From Streptomyces morookaense (GTDB lineage Bacteria; Actinomycetota; Actinomycetes; Streptomycetales; Streptomycetaceae): DNA of 64,000 nt. The translations under genes were made by a program, and so were the position numbers. Position 1 is the stretch's first letter; the number at the start of each line of letters is the position of its first letter. This document shows positions 52,901 to 60,606 of the stretch, piece by piece. Under the pieces are notes generated by a model. That model was not told where the DNA came from. It was given only the letters and a program-made list of their open reading frames with translations, and searched no databases. The stretch is from positions 1 through 64,000 of the forward strand of contig NZ_JABBXF010000054.1 of the NCBI RefSeq assembly GCF_013030945.1, in the 5' to 3' direction.

Positions 52901-52972
52901 TTGGACGGACGCGGCGCGTGTCACATGCGTTTGCGGTTCCGCCGCGGGCGCGGCCCCGGCTAGGTTCTGATC

Positions 52973-53935
52973 ATGTTCGCTGCCTATGCCGCACGCATCG
53001 ACCGTGACCAGCCGCTGAACGGCCTCGAGTTGGGGGAGCGCCCCGAGCCCGAGGTGCGGCCCGGCTGGACGACCGTCACCGTCAAGGCCACCTCCCTCAA
53101 CCACCACGACCTGTGGTCGCTGCAGGGTGTGGGCCTGTCCGAGCAGGCCCTGCCCATGATCCTCGGCTGTGACGCGGCCGGGATCGACGAGGACGGCAAC
53201 GAGGTCGTCCTGCACTCCGTCATCGGCCAGACCGGCCACGGCGTGGGCCCGGACGAGCCCCGCTCGATCCTCACCGAGCGCTATCAGGGCACGTTCGCCG
53301 AACGCGTCGCCGTGCCGGCGTGGAACGTGCTGCCGAAGCCGAAGGAGCTGTCCTTCGAGGAGGCGGCCTGCCTGCCGACCGCGTGGCTGACCGCCTACCG
53401 GATGCTCTTCACCAACGCGAATGTGCGGCCGGGCCAGAGCGTCCTGGTGCAGGGCGCCGGAGGCGGCGTGGCCACCGCGGCCATCGCGCTGGGCGCGGCC
53501 GCCGGACTGCGGGTCTATGCGACGAGCCGCGACGCGGCCAAGCGGGAGCGCGCCGTGGAACTGGGCGCGGTCGCGGCGTTCGAGACGGGCGCGCGGCTGC
53601 CGCAGCGCGTGGATGCGGTCATCGAGACGGTGGGCGCGGCGACGTGGTCGCACTCGGTCAAGTCCCTGAAGCCCGGGGGCACTTTGGTCATCTCGGGCGC
53701 GACCAGCGGGCCCAACCCGCCCGCGACCGAGCTCAACCGCATCTTCTTCCTGGAGCTGAAGGTCCTCGGCTCGACGATGGGCACGAAGGACGAGCTGGCG
53801 GACCTGCTCGACTTCTGCGCGGCGACCGGGGTCCGGCCGGTGATCGACTCGGTCCTGCCGCTTGACCGGGCGCGGGAGGGCTTCGAGAAGATGGCGGGCG
53901 GAGACCTGTTCGGAAAGGTGGTCCTGACCGTCTGA
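52973..53935 (+). CDS. Zinc-type alcohol dehydrogenase-like oxidoreductase (MDR family)
   Basis: This 320-residue medium-chain dehydrogenase/reductase is of the quinone reductase type. It has the MDR opening ATSLNHHDLWSLQG, GCDAAGI, the nucleotide motif VLVQGAGGGVATAAIALG and a final LFGKVVLTV. The structural Zn cysteine lobe is absent. Substrate unknown. TAGGTT at 52961 lies 6 bases before the ATG, suggesting a leaderless transcript. Confidence 0.85.
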   Translation: MFAAYAARIDRDQPLNGLELGERPEPEVRPGWTTVTVKATSLNHHDLWSLQGVGLSEQALPMILGCDAAGIDEDGNEVVLHSVIGQTGHGVGPDEPRSILTERYQGTFAERVAVPAWNVLPKPKELSFEEAACLPTAWLTAYRMLFTNANVRPGQSVLVQGAGGGVATAAIALGAAAGLRVYATSRDAAKRERAVELGAVAAFETGARLPQRVDAVIETVGAATWSHSVKSLKPGGTLVISGATSGPNPPATELNRIFFLELKVLGSTMGTKDELADLLDFCAATGVRPVIDSVLPLDRAREGFEKMAGGDLFGKVVLTV

Positions 53936-53956
53936 GCCCCGCAGGGGAGGTACCGG

Positions 53957-55063
53957 GTGTTACGCGCGGTCCTGGCGGCCTTGTTGGTGGCCGTGGCACC
54001 GGCCCCGCCCCCGGCGGGGCCGGTCCCGCTCCGTGGCTGGAACGTCGAGGACAAGACCCACCGCGGCCCCGACGCCCTCCGGGACATCACGGAACGCCAC
54101 TTCCGCGACCTTTCCGCCCACGGTTTCACCTTCGTTCGCCTGCTGGTGTTCTGGGACGATCTGGAACCGGTTCCCGGCCATTACAGCGAGCGATATCTCG
54201 CCCGAATCGAGCGCATTCTGGACTGGGCGCACCGGTATCGCCTCCGCGTGCTCCTGGATGCCCATCAGGACGTCTACGGACCGGCTTTCGGCGGCCACCG
54301 CGGCATTCCGGAATGGGCCACGCGCACGGACGGCCTGCCGTATACGCCGCATCCCGGCGACTGGTTCTCCGAGTACTACGAGCCCGCCGTACAGGCCGCG
54401 TTCGAGCACCTTTACCAGGATGCGGATCTGCGGAATGCGCAGGCCCGCATGTGGCAGGTGCTGGCCGCCCGGTTCGTACGGCATCCGGCGGTTCTCGGCT
54501 ACGACCTGATGAACGAGCCGATGGGAAAAGTGCGCCCCGGCGAGGACTTCCCCGCCGCGGCGCGCCGCATCGAATCGACGCAACTGACGCCGATGTACGG
54601 GCGTATTGCCGCGGCGATCCGCCGCGTGGACCGGCGGAACTGGCTGTTCGTGGAGCCGACCCCCGCCGCCGGCGAGGGCCTGCCCACCGGGCTCGGCCGG
54701 ATCGCCGACCCGAAGGTGGTGTACGCGCCGCATCTGTACGACGCGGCGATGGAGGCGGGACGGGACTACGACCCCGCCTCCGGCTGGCTCGCGCGGTTCG
54801 AGGCCGCCGTGGTGCGGTACGCGCGGGAGTACAAGGTCCCCGTCGTGGTGGGCGAATGGGGCTCGCCCCGCAGCGAGTTGCCGCACATGCGGCGGTTCTA
54901 CCGCGACGCGCTGGCGTCGATGGAGCGGTACACCTCCGGCTGGGCGAGCTACACCTGGTGCTACGGGGCCGGGTACTGCGCGGTGGACACGGCGGGCCGG
55001 TTCCTGCCGAACAAGGAGCTCACCGCGCGCCCGTTCACTCCTTCCGGCCCCGCCCTCGACTGA
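53957..55063 (+). CDS. GH5-family glycoside hydrolase, TTA codon at position 2
   Basis: This 368-residue secreted hydrolase has a short signal peptide (LRAVLAALLVAVAPAP) and a GH5-type TIM barrel. FTFVRLLVFWDDLEP, LDAHQDVYG, DLMNEPMGK (acid/base Glu) and VVVGEWGSP (nucleophile Glu) are present. The spacing resembles endoglycoceramidase-like or cellulase-like GH5 members. GTG 53957 follows GGGGAGG. The second codon is TTA (53960-53962), implying bldA dependence and production after growth slows. It overlaps the PadR gene end by 29 bp. Confidence 0.85.
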   Translation: MLRAVLAALLVAVAPAPPPAGPVPLRGWNVEDKTHRGPDALRDITERHFRDLSAHGFTFVRLLVFWDDLEPVPGHYSERYLARIERILDWAHRYRLRVLLDAHQDVYGPAFGGHRGIPEWATRTDGLPYTPHPGDWFSEYYEPAVQAAFEHLYQDADLRNAQARMWQVLAARFVRHPAVLGYDLMNEPMGKVRPGEDFPAAARRIESTQLTPMYGRIAAAIRRVDRRNWLFVEPTPAAGEGLPTGLGRIADPKVVYAPHLYDAAMEAGRDYDPASGWLARFEAAVVRYAREYKVPVVVGEWGSPRSELPHMRRFYRDALASMERYTSGWASYTWCYGAGYCAVDTAGRFLPNKELTARPFTPSGPALD

Positions 55064-55751
55064 GCACGGCGCCGATGCCGGCCGCCGCCTCCGTCAAGTG
55101 GGCCCGTACCTCCGCCAGCTGATCGGCCGTCACGCCGTGGTCCCGGGCCGTGTCCCGCACCTCGTCGCGGAACCGGTCGAGCAGCCGCTCGAGTTCGCGG
55201 CCGGCGTCCTTCCACGACTGCCGGGCCCGCCGGCTCTCCTCCTTGGCCCGCCGGGCCTGCTCCTTCCACTCCTCCTTCGCGCGCCGCAACTCCTCCCTGG
55301 CGCCCGCGAAGTAGTCGGTGAACGCCTCGGCGCCGCCCGGTCCGCCGCCCGCCCCGTTGCCCGCGCGGGCCCGCAGTGCGGCCTCGCGCATCTCGCGGCG
55401 CAGGTCGCCGGCCGCGCCGCGGACGTCCTCGCGGATGTCCGCGGCCAGCGCGGCGACGGATTCGCCGATCTCCAGCTCCAGCTCGGCCAGTTCGCCCTGC
55501 CGGTCGGCGAGTTCGGCGCGCCCGGCGTCCGTGATGGAGTAGACCTTTCGGCCGCCCTCCGTCGCGTGCGTGACGAGCCCCTCGGCCTCCAGCTTGGCCA
55601 GCCGCGGGTACACCGTGCCGGCCGACGGCGCGTAGAGCCCCTGGAAGCGCTCCTCCAGCTGCCGGATGATCTCGTACCCGTGGCGCGGCGCCTCGTCGAG
55701 GAGCTTGAGCAGATAGAGCCGCAGCCGGCCGTGGGCGAAGACGGGGGCCAT
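55035..55751 (-). CDS. PadR-family regulator with long coiled C terminus
   Basis: This 238-residue protein has an N-terminal PadR winged helix (RLYLLKLLDEAPRHGYEIIR, YAPSAGTVYPRLAKLEAEGL, YSITDAGRAELA). A long helical, charged region follows from about 85 (REELRRAKEEWKEQARRAKEE), probably a coiled coil. The start shares one base with the stop of the DUF4097 gene (TGATG), so both are cotranslated. It probably binds the 26-bp inverted repeat upstream of that gene. Confidence 0.85.
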   Translation of the reverse strand: MAPVFAHGRLRLYLLKLLDEAPRHGYEIIRQLEERFQGLYAPSAGTVYPRLAKLEAEGLVTHATEGGRKVYSITDAGRAELADRQGELAELELEIGESVAALAADIREDVRGAAGDLRREMREAALRARAGNGAGGGPGGAEAFTDYFAGAREELRRAKEEWKEQARRAKEESRRARQSWKDAGRELERLLDRFRDEVRDTARDHGVTADQLAEVRAHLTEAAAGIGAVLSRGRGRKE

Positions 55752-56614
55752 CAGAGCACCTTCCCTTCCACCGGACCGGGGCCCGGTTCCGCGGATTCCG
55801 CCGGCCGGCGCAGGAGCGCCACGCCGCCGGACACCGTGGTGATCTTCAGGCGGCCGTTGCCCGTCCCCAGCCGCCCGGTGATGCGCTTGGCGCCCCACTG
55901 CCCGCCGACCCGCAGGTCCTCGAAGGCGCAGGAGACCGGGCCGCTGGCCGTGTTGGCCTCGACCTCGGCGTCGACCGGGTGCGGCAGCCGGATGGCGATC
56001 TCGCCGGAGACGCTGGTGAGCGTGAGCGAGGGGTTCGTCCCGGCGGTGCCGGAGAGGTCGACGAGCATGTCGCCGCTGACGGAGTCGGCCTTGACCGTGC
56101 CGCCCTCGGTCTCGACCAGCGTGAGGCTGCCGGAGACGGAGTTGAAGCGCAGCTCGCCGCCGAGCGACTGGGCCTCCAGGCGGCCGGAGACCGTGTCGGC
56201 CCGGACCGCGCCCGTCAGGCCGACGAGCGTGGCCTCGCCGGAGACGGTGGCGATCTTGGCGTCGCCGGAGGTGCGGGAGACGACGGCGCCCGCGGAGACG
56301 GTGCCGACGTCGACGGGCGTGGCCGTCGGGACGGTGAGCGTGACGGTGACCCTGCGGTACCGCTCCTTGGGGTCGAACCACTTGAGGAAGCCCGCCCACG
56401 GCACGTCGTCATATGTGACGGTCAGGGTGCCGCTCGTGTGGGTGACGGTGAGCGGGGGGCCCTCGATCTCCGTCAGCTCCAGCCGGGCGGGCCCGGTGTC
56501 CGTGCCGACGACGTTGACCGTGCCGGCCACGAGGCGCACCTTCAGGGCCGTGACCGGCTCGTCGAAGGTGAGCTTCTGTGGCGCGGTCAGTGACCACTTC
56601 GACTGGGTGGGCAT
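55751..56614 (-). CDS. DUF4097-family beta-helical protein
   Basis: This 287-residue protein has about nine short repeats of the form SVSG-x-(6-8)-V (for example TVSGEATLVGLTG, DTVSGRLEAQSLGG, NSVSGSLTLVETEG), predicting a beta-solenoid. There is no signal peptide. ATG 56614 follows AGAGGAGG. Such proteins commonly accompany PadR regulators, as here. The function is unknown, possibly related to membrane-stress sensing. Confidence 0.8.
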   Translation of the reverse strand: MPTQSKWSLTAPQKLTFDEPVTALKVRLVAGTVNVVGTDTGPARLELTEIEGPPLTVTHTSGTLTVTYDDVPWAGFLKWFDPKERYRRVTVTLTVPTATPVDVGTVSAGAVVSRTSGDAKIATVSGEATLVGLTGAVRADTVSGRLEAQSLGGELRFNSVSGSLTLVETEGGTVKADSVSGDMLVDLSGTAGTNPSLTLTSVSGEIAIRLPHPVDAEVEANTASGPVSCAFEDLRVGGQWGAKRITGRLGTGNGRLKITTVSGGVALLRRPAESAEPGPGPVEGKVL

Positions 56615-56643
56615 TCCGGGCCTCCTCTGACCAAGGACGCAAC

Positions 56644-56669
56644 ATATCGCGTCTTGCAAGACACGATAT
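56644..56669. promoter_or_regulatory. 26-bp inverted repeat upstream of the DUF4097-padR operon
   Basis: Left arm ATATCGCGTCTTG and right arm CAAGACACGATAT are complementary except for one base. It is 30 bp upstream of the operon start, overlapping the likely promoter. PadR proteins bind inverted repeats with AT-rich ends, so this is the expected autoregulatory site. Confidence 0.7.
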
Positions 56670-56719
56670 ATCGCGGCCGGTGGAAGTCAAGTGCCGCCGC
56701 CGTGGCTTAGCGTTGACGC

Positions 56720-57487
56720 ATGTCCGCAACTGATCACAGCCGGGCGGCGGGGGTTCTGCTGCTCTGCCGGGCCGAGCCCGACCGCGTCCGACCTTCCGCG
56801 CAGCTCCTGCGCGAACCGCTCCTCCTGGCCCCGGCGGGCGAGGGGTGGAGCGTGCTCGTGCCGGGTGAGGAGGCCTGGCGCGAGGAGGGCTCGCAGATCG
56901 CCGCCATGACGGCGGACTGGGCACACGCGCTGACCGTCGCCGAGACCTGGCCGGCGGTCGGGCTGTGGTGGGACGAACAGGGCGCGGGCTTCGTGGTGGC
57001 GTCCGGCTTCCGCCGCACCGTCGGCTACACGTGGCTCGCGGACGGTACGCCGCTGGGCGGCGAGGACGCGATGACCGCGCTGCGGGCGCGGCTCGGGCTC
57101 GATCCGGTGCTGGACGCCGAGGCGTTCGACCGGCTCACGGAGGCGGACTCCGACGCGGATGCCGCTGCGCGGGTGCTCGGACTGATCGCGGTGCTGTCGC
57201 GGGCGGGGCTGGACCTGGGCCCCGGGCTGGCCCCCGGCGCCGGGGCGGAGCGGCTGCGGGCCGCGGCCGGGTCCCTGCCGGAGGCGGAGCCGGTGGAGTG
57301 GCCGGGGTGGCGGGCCGCCGTGCGCGGGCCGCGGGCCCGGGCGCTGGGGGTGGCCGAAGTGGCCGTCGGCGCGGGCCTGCTGCTGTGGGGGCGGCGGCGC
57401 CCCCGGGTCCGCCTGGCGGGTGCGCTGCTTGTCGCGGACGGCGCTCTGACCATCGCGTACGACACGTGGCGGGCGCGTAAGGGCTGA
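56720..57487 (+). CDS. Conserved hypothetical protein
   Basis: This 255-residue protein has no signal peptide. WSVLVPGEEAWRE, VGLWWDEQGAGFVVASGF and SDADAAARVLGLIAVLSRAG are its most distinct parts. The last 60 residues contain two hydrophobic stretches flanked by Arg. I recognise no family. TAGCGT lies 6 bases before ATG 56720, so it is probably leaderless. It is divergent from the DUF4097 gene. Confidence 0.65.
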   Translation: MSATDHSRAAGVLLLCRAEPDRVRPSAQLLREPLLLAPAGEGWSVLVPGEEAWREEGSQIAAMTADWAHALTVAETWPAVGLWWDEQGAGFVVASGFRRTVGYTWLADGTPLGGEDAMTALRARLGLDPVLDAEAFDRLTEADSDADAAARVLGLIAVLSRAGLDLGPGLAPGAGAERLRAAAGSLPEAEPVEWPGWRAAVRGPRARALGVAEVAVGAGLLLWGRRRPRVRLAGALLVADGALTIAYDTWRARKG

Positions 57488-57689
57488 GGTTTCCGGGGCT
57501 GCGCCCCGGACCCTGCTCCGTCGTCGGCTGCGGGCCGTCCGGGGCTGGTCGCGCAGTTCCCCGCGCCCCTTCGGGGCGCAGACGTCTCTCGTCTGCTGCG
57601 GACCGTCGGTGGCGGGGGCATGCGCCCCGTAAGGGGCGCGGGGAACTGCGCGAGCAACCGCAGCGGACCCGCAGCCGACGACGCAACCC
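57488..57689. repeat. Cluster of dispersed intergenic palindromic repeats
   Basis: A CCGGGGCTGCGCCCCGG hairpin at about 57495, ggtcgcgcagttccccgcgcc near 57546, GCGCCCCTTCGGGGCGC, GCGCCCCGTAAGGGGCGC near 57622 and its inverted companion ggggaactgcgcgagcaacc form a mirrored pair of repeat units. It lies between convergent genes. No gene is seen. Confidence 0.65.
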
Positions 57690-57869
57690 CTACTCGTCGT
57701 CCTCGTCGTCCAGCCGCGCCAACCACGTCGCGAGACGTTCCACCGGCACCTCGAAGTCCGGGTTGAGGTCCACGAACGTGCGGAGCTGTTCGGCGACCCA
57801 GCCGAGGGTGACCTCGTCCTCGCCCCGCCGGTTCTCCAGCTCCTCGATGCCGCGGTCGGTGAAGTACAA
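57690..57869 (-). CDS. 59-residue conserved actinobacterial protein, TTG start
   Basis: Reading the minus strand gives a 59-residue acidic protein beginning LYFTDRGIEELENRRGEDE, with WVAEQLRTFVDLN and ending in LARLDDEDDE. I recall this as a widespread small Streptomyces family (DUF6104 type) that normally starts MYFTDRGIEEL. Here the start codon is TTG at 57869 with GGAGAG 5 bases upstream. It is divergent from the Trypco1 gene and easily missed because of its size and start codon. The function is unknown. Confidence 0.75.
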   Translation of the reverse strand: MYFTDRGIEELENRRGEDEVTLGWVAEQLRTFVDLNPDFEVPVERLATWLARLDDEDDE

Positions 57870-57978
57870 CGCACTCTCCGTCAGTGATAGTCAGCGATGG
57901 TCACGCATTACGGGTAGAGGCCCCAGGATAGGTCCGACTAGCCTGCTGCATCATCGCGGCTAGCGGGGGGTGGGACGC

Positions 57979-58359
57979 GTGGCTCAGGGGATCACTCAGG
58001 TCCGCCTGGACGACGGCACCGTCGTCTGGGCACGGATCACGGAAGCGCACGAACTCGGCGAGGACGACACGGCGGACGACGGCGGCTACGCCGACTCCAG
58101 CGCCGTGCGCCGCGTCGCCGACATGACCGACGGCCTGTCCGACGTCGTCCGCGGCGTCGTCGGCTCGCTCCGCATGGGCCTCGCGGCAGCGGCCCCGCAG
58201 GAGGTCGAGGTCGAGTTCGGGATCGAGCTGTCGGCCAAGGCCGGCAAGGTCATCAGCCTGCTCGCGGACGGCGAGGGCAAGGCGTCGATCACGGTACGGC
58301 TCACCTGGAACCAGGCGGAACGAGCGGAGCCCGCCGCCGCGACCCCGGCCGCTCCTTGA
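57979..58359 (+). CDS. Trypco1/CU044_2847-family protein
   Basis: This 126-residue protein begins with QVRLDDGTVVWARI and has VEVEFGIELSAKAGKVISLL, which matches the trypsin-co-occurring domain 1 family as I know it. These proteins are encoded next to trypsin-like proteases in conflict-type operons and may modulate the protease. GTG 57979 was chosen from homology; 57970 is possible. The stop overlaps the protease start (TTGA). Confidence 0.75.
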   Translation: MAQGITQVRLDDGTVVWARITEAHELGEDDTADDGGYADSSAVRRVADMTDGLSDVVRGVVGSLRMGLAAAAPQEVEVEFGIELSAKAGKVISLLADGEGKASITVRLTWNQAERAEPAAATPAAP

Positions 58360-60506
58360 GCGCCTGGGACGGCCCCGCGCGCCGGTCGGTCGTACGCATT
58401 TCCGCGCCGGGCGGAGGGTATGAGCGAAGCGGCACCGGGTTCTGGGGCAGTGGCTTCTTCATCGCACCGGGGTGGGTGCTGACCTGTGCCCATGTCGTGG
58501 GGAACGGGGGTGGCGGCGTGCTCGGCGGCAGTACGGCCATCGACATCACCGACGCGGACGAGCGCACGGTGCAGGGCCGCGTCGCGCTGGTCCTGCCCGG
58601 ACCGGCCGACCCGGACGCGCCGCCGCGCCGCTGGCCCCTGCCGGACCTCGCGCTGGTGGAGGTGGCGGACGCGGACGGCGCCGACTGCCTCTGGCTGAGC
58701 GACCGTTCGACGATCGTCCCCGCCCCGGTCAGCCTGCACGGCTGGTCGCTGGAGACCGGCGAGCTGGCCCTGCGCTTCGGCGTCGGCATCGCGGCCGGCG
58801 GCGACGGCACCGAGGGCAATGCGATGCTGCTGCGCGGCGAGATCCCGGTGGCCGGCTGCTCGGGCGGGCCCGTGGTGGACACCGCCCGCGGCGCGGTGAT
58901 CGGGATGAGCAAGGGCCGCGGCAAGGACACCGCGGGCCTGGCCGTGCCCATCACGGCGCTGCGCCGCATCGCCGACGACGCCCCCGGCCGCAGCCTGCTG
59001 CACTCCGTCGTCCGGGCCCACGACCGCCACCACTTACGGCGCTACCGCACCCTGGGCATGCGCAGCTGGACGGGCCTGCAGCAGGATCACCGCCCGCACG
59101 CGGCCGACAGCTTCACGCCGGTGCTGCGCGCCCATCTCTTCGCCCGGCTCGCGGAGTTGCCGCCGCCCGGCACGCCCGCCGAGGTCATGGCGCTGGTGGA
59201 CCGGGCCAAGCGCCGGGTGATCCAGGGGCCGTACCAGCCGGGGGTCGAGCACGACCCGCGCAGCTGGCGCGAGGGCGTGGGCCTGCTCTACGACGTGCGC
59301 GCCGGCGACGATGCCGACGGCCGCGACCCGGGCCGCGGCCCCGGGCGGGACCTGGAGCTGGAGGCCGTGCTGCTGTACACGGCCCTGGTGGTGGCGGAGC
59401 TCGGCCGGCCGGGGCGGCCGGGCCCGGCTGTGGACGGGCAGCTGCTGCGCGACGTCGGCACCTGGCTGGAGAACCACGCCGAGCCGCTCACCGACGTCAT
59501 ACGGTGGGAGATCGACGACATCCTGCACGGCGGCGCCCCCGACGGCCCGGTGCCGTTCCGCCGGCCGCGGCCCGACACCGTCGACCTGGACAAGCGCCCG
59601 TCACGCCCCGTCGCACCCGCCGCCACCCCGGCGCGCGCCCGCGCCGATGTGATCGTCGAGGTCGACGACGTGCTCTACGGCACCCGCTACCCCTGGCGCG
59701 TCAAACTCCTGCTGGAGGACGACCTGGTGACCCCCCTCAAGTTCGACGAGGAGGGCGTGCCCCGGGCCCTGCTGCGCGAGGCGCTGCGCGAGCCGATCGC
59801 CGAGGCGCTGAGCCTGGGGGACGTGGGGGAGCATCTGGCCGCCCTGCACGTGGTGTTGCCGCGCGAACTGTTCGACGAGCCGCTCGACACCTGGCAGTTG
59901 ACCCCGCCGGGCCGCGCCGCCTCCGGCATCGACCCGCACACCATGCCGCTGGGACAGCGCAGAGTGGTCGTCGTACGCGACCGGCGCCGCCGGGACTTCC
60001 CCGCGATACCGGAGTGGCGCCGCCGCTGGAAGGCCGCGGCCGCGGGCCCGCTGACGGCCGTCTCGCTGCGCAAGGAGGTGCCGGAGCCGGGCCACGACAG
60101 CCCGCGCCGGGAGACCGGGCACGCGACGTACCGGAGACTGTCGTTCGTGGCCGACACCGCGGTGCCGGTCTACTGCGGCGAGGCCGCGGCGGGCGCGGGG
60201 GCCGCCGCGATGGAGGCGGCGCTGGCCGCCGGGCACGCGGTGGCGATCTGGCGGCGCTGCGCCCCGGACCACCGCGACTGCGCGGACTTCCACGACCAGG
60301 TCTCCCGGCTGGTGAGCGAGGCCGGCACGGCCGAGGGGCTGCCCCACCGGATACGCGAACTCCGCATCGCCTGCGGGGATCCCGACGAGATCGACCCCGG
60401 CGCGCGGTGGGCGCAGTCGATCGCCCTGCTCCTCGACTCGCCGGACCATCCGCCGCTGCCCGACACGCCGTTGTACGCCCCCGGCACATGGCCAGGGGTG
60501 TCGTGA
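58356..60506 (+). CDS. Trypsin-like protease with VMAP-type C-terminal region, TTA codon
   Basis: This 716-residue protein has an N-terminal trypsin-like domain: LTCAHVVG (His46), LPDLALVEV (Asp97) and GCSGGPVVD (Ser169), so the triad is complete. No signal peptide is present, so it acts inside the cell. From about 215 a helical middle region leads to a C-terminal domain with AVPVYCGEAAAG and AVAIWRRCAPDHRDCADF, matching the VMAP C-terminal type of vWA-MoxR-associated proteins. The start is TTG, overlapping the stop of the preceding gene. Codon 227 is TTA (59034-59036). It probably cleaves targets when licensed by the MoxR/vWA pair. Confidence 0.8.
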   Translation: MSAWDGPARRSVVRISAPGGGYERSGTGFWGSGFFIAPGWVLTCAHVVGNGGGGVLGGSTAIDITDADERTVQGRVALVLPGPADPDAPPRRWPLPDLALVEVADADGADCLWLSDRSTIVPAPVSLHGWSLETGELALRFGVGIAAGGDGTEGNAMLLRGEIPVAGCSGGPVVDTARGAVIGMSKGRGKDTAGLAVPITALRRIADDAPGRSLLHSVVRAHDRHHLRRYRTLGMRSWTGLQQDHRPHAADSFTPVLRAHLFARLAELPPPGTPAEVMALVDRAKRRVIQGPYQPGVEHDPRSWREGVGLLYDVRAGDDADGRDPGRGPGRDLELEAVLLYTALVVAELGRPGRPGPAVDGQLLRDVGTWLENHAEPLTDVIRWEIDDILHGGAPDGPVPFRRPRPDTVDLDKRPSRPVAPAATPARARADVIVEVDDVLYGTRYPWRVKLLLEDDLVTPLKFDEEGVPRALLREALREPIAEALSLGDVGEHLAALHVVLPRELFDEPLDTWQLTPPGRAASGIDPHTMPLGQRRVVVVRDRRRRDFPAIPEWRRRWKAAAAGPLTAVSLRKEVPEPGHDSPRRETGHATYRRLSFVADTAVPVYCGEAAAGAGAAAMEAALAAGHAVAIWRRCAPDHRDCADFHDQVSRLVSEAGTAEGLPHRIRELRIACGDPDEIDPGARWAQSIALLLDSPDHPPLPDTPLYAPGTWPGVS

Positions 60507-60606
60507 TGGCGGTGCGCACGGCTCCGGCGGCCGGTACCTTCGTCCCGGGAGCGGCGCCGGCCCATCGGACACCCCTGAGGTCACCATCAGCCGTGAGGAG
60601 CCACGC

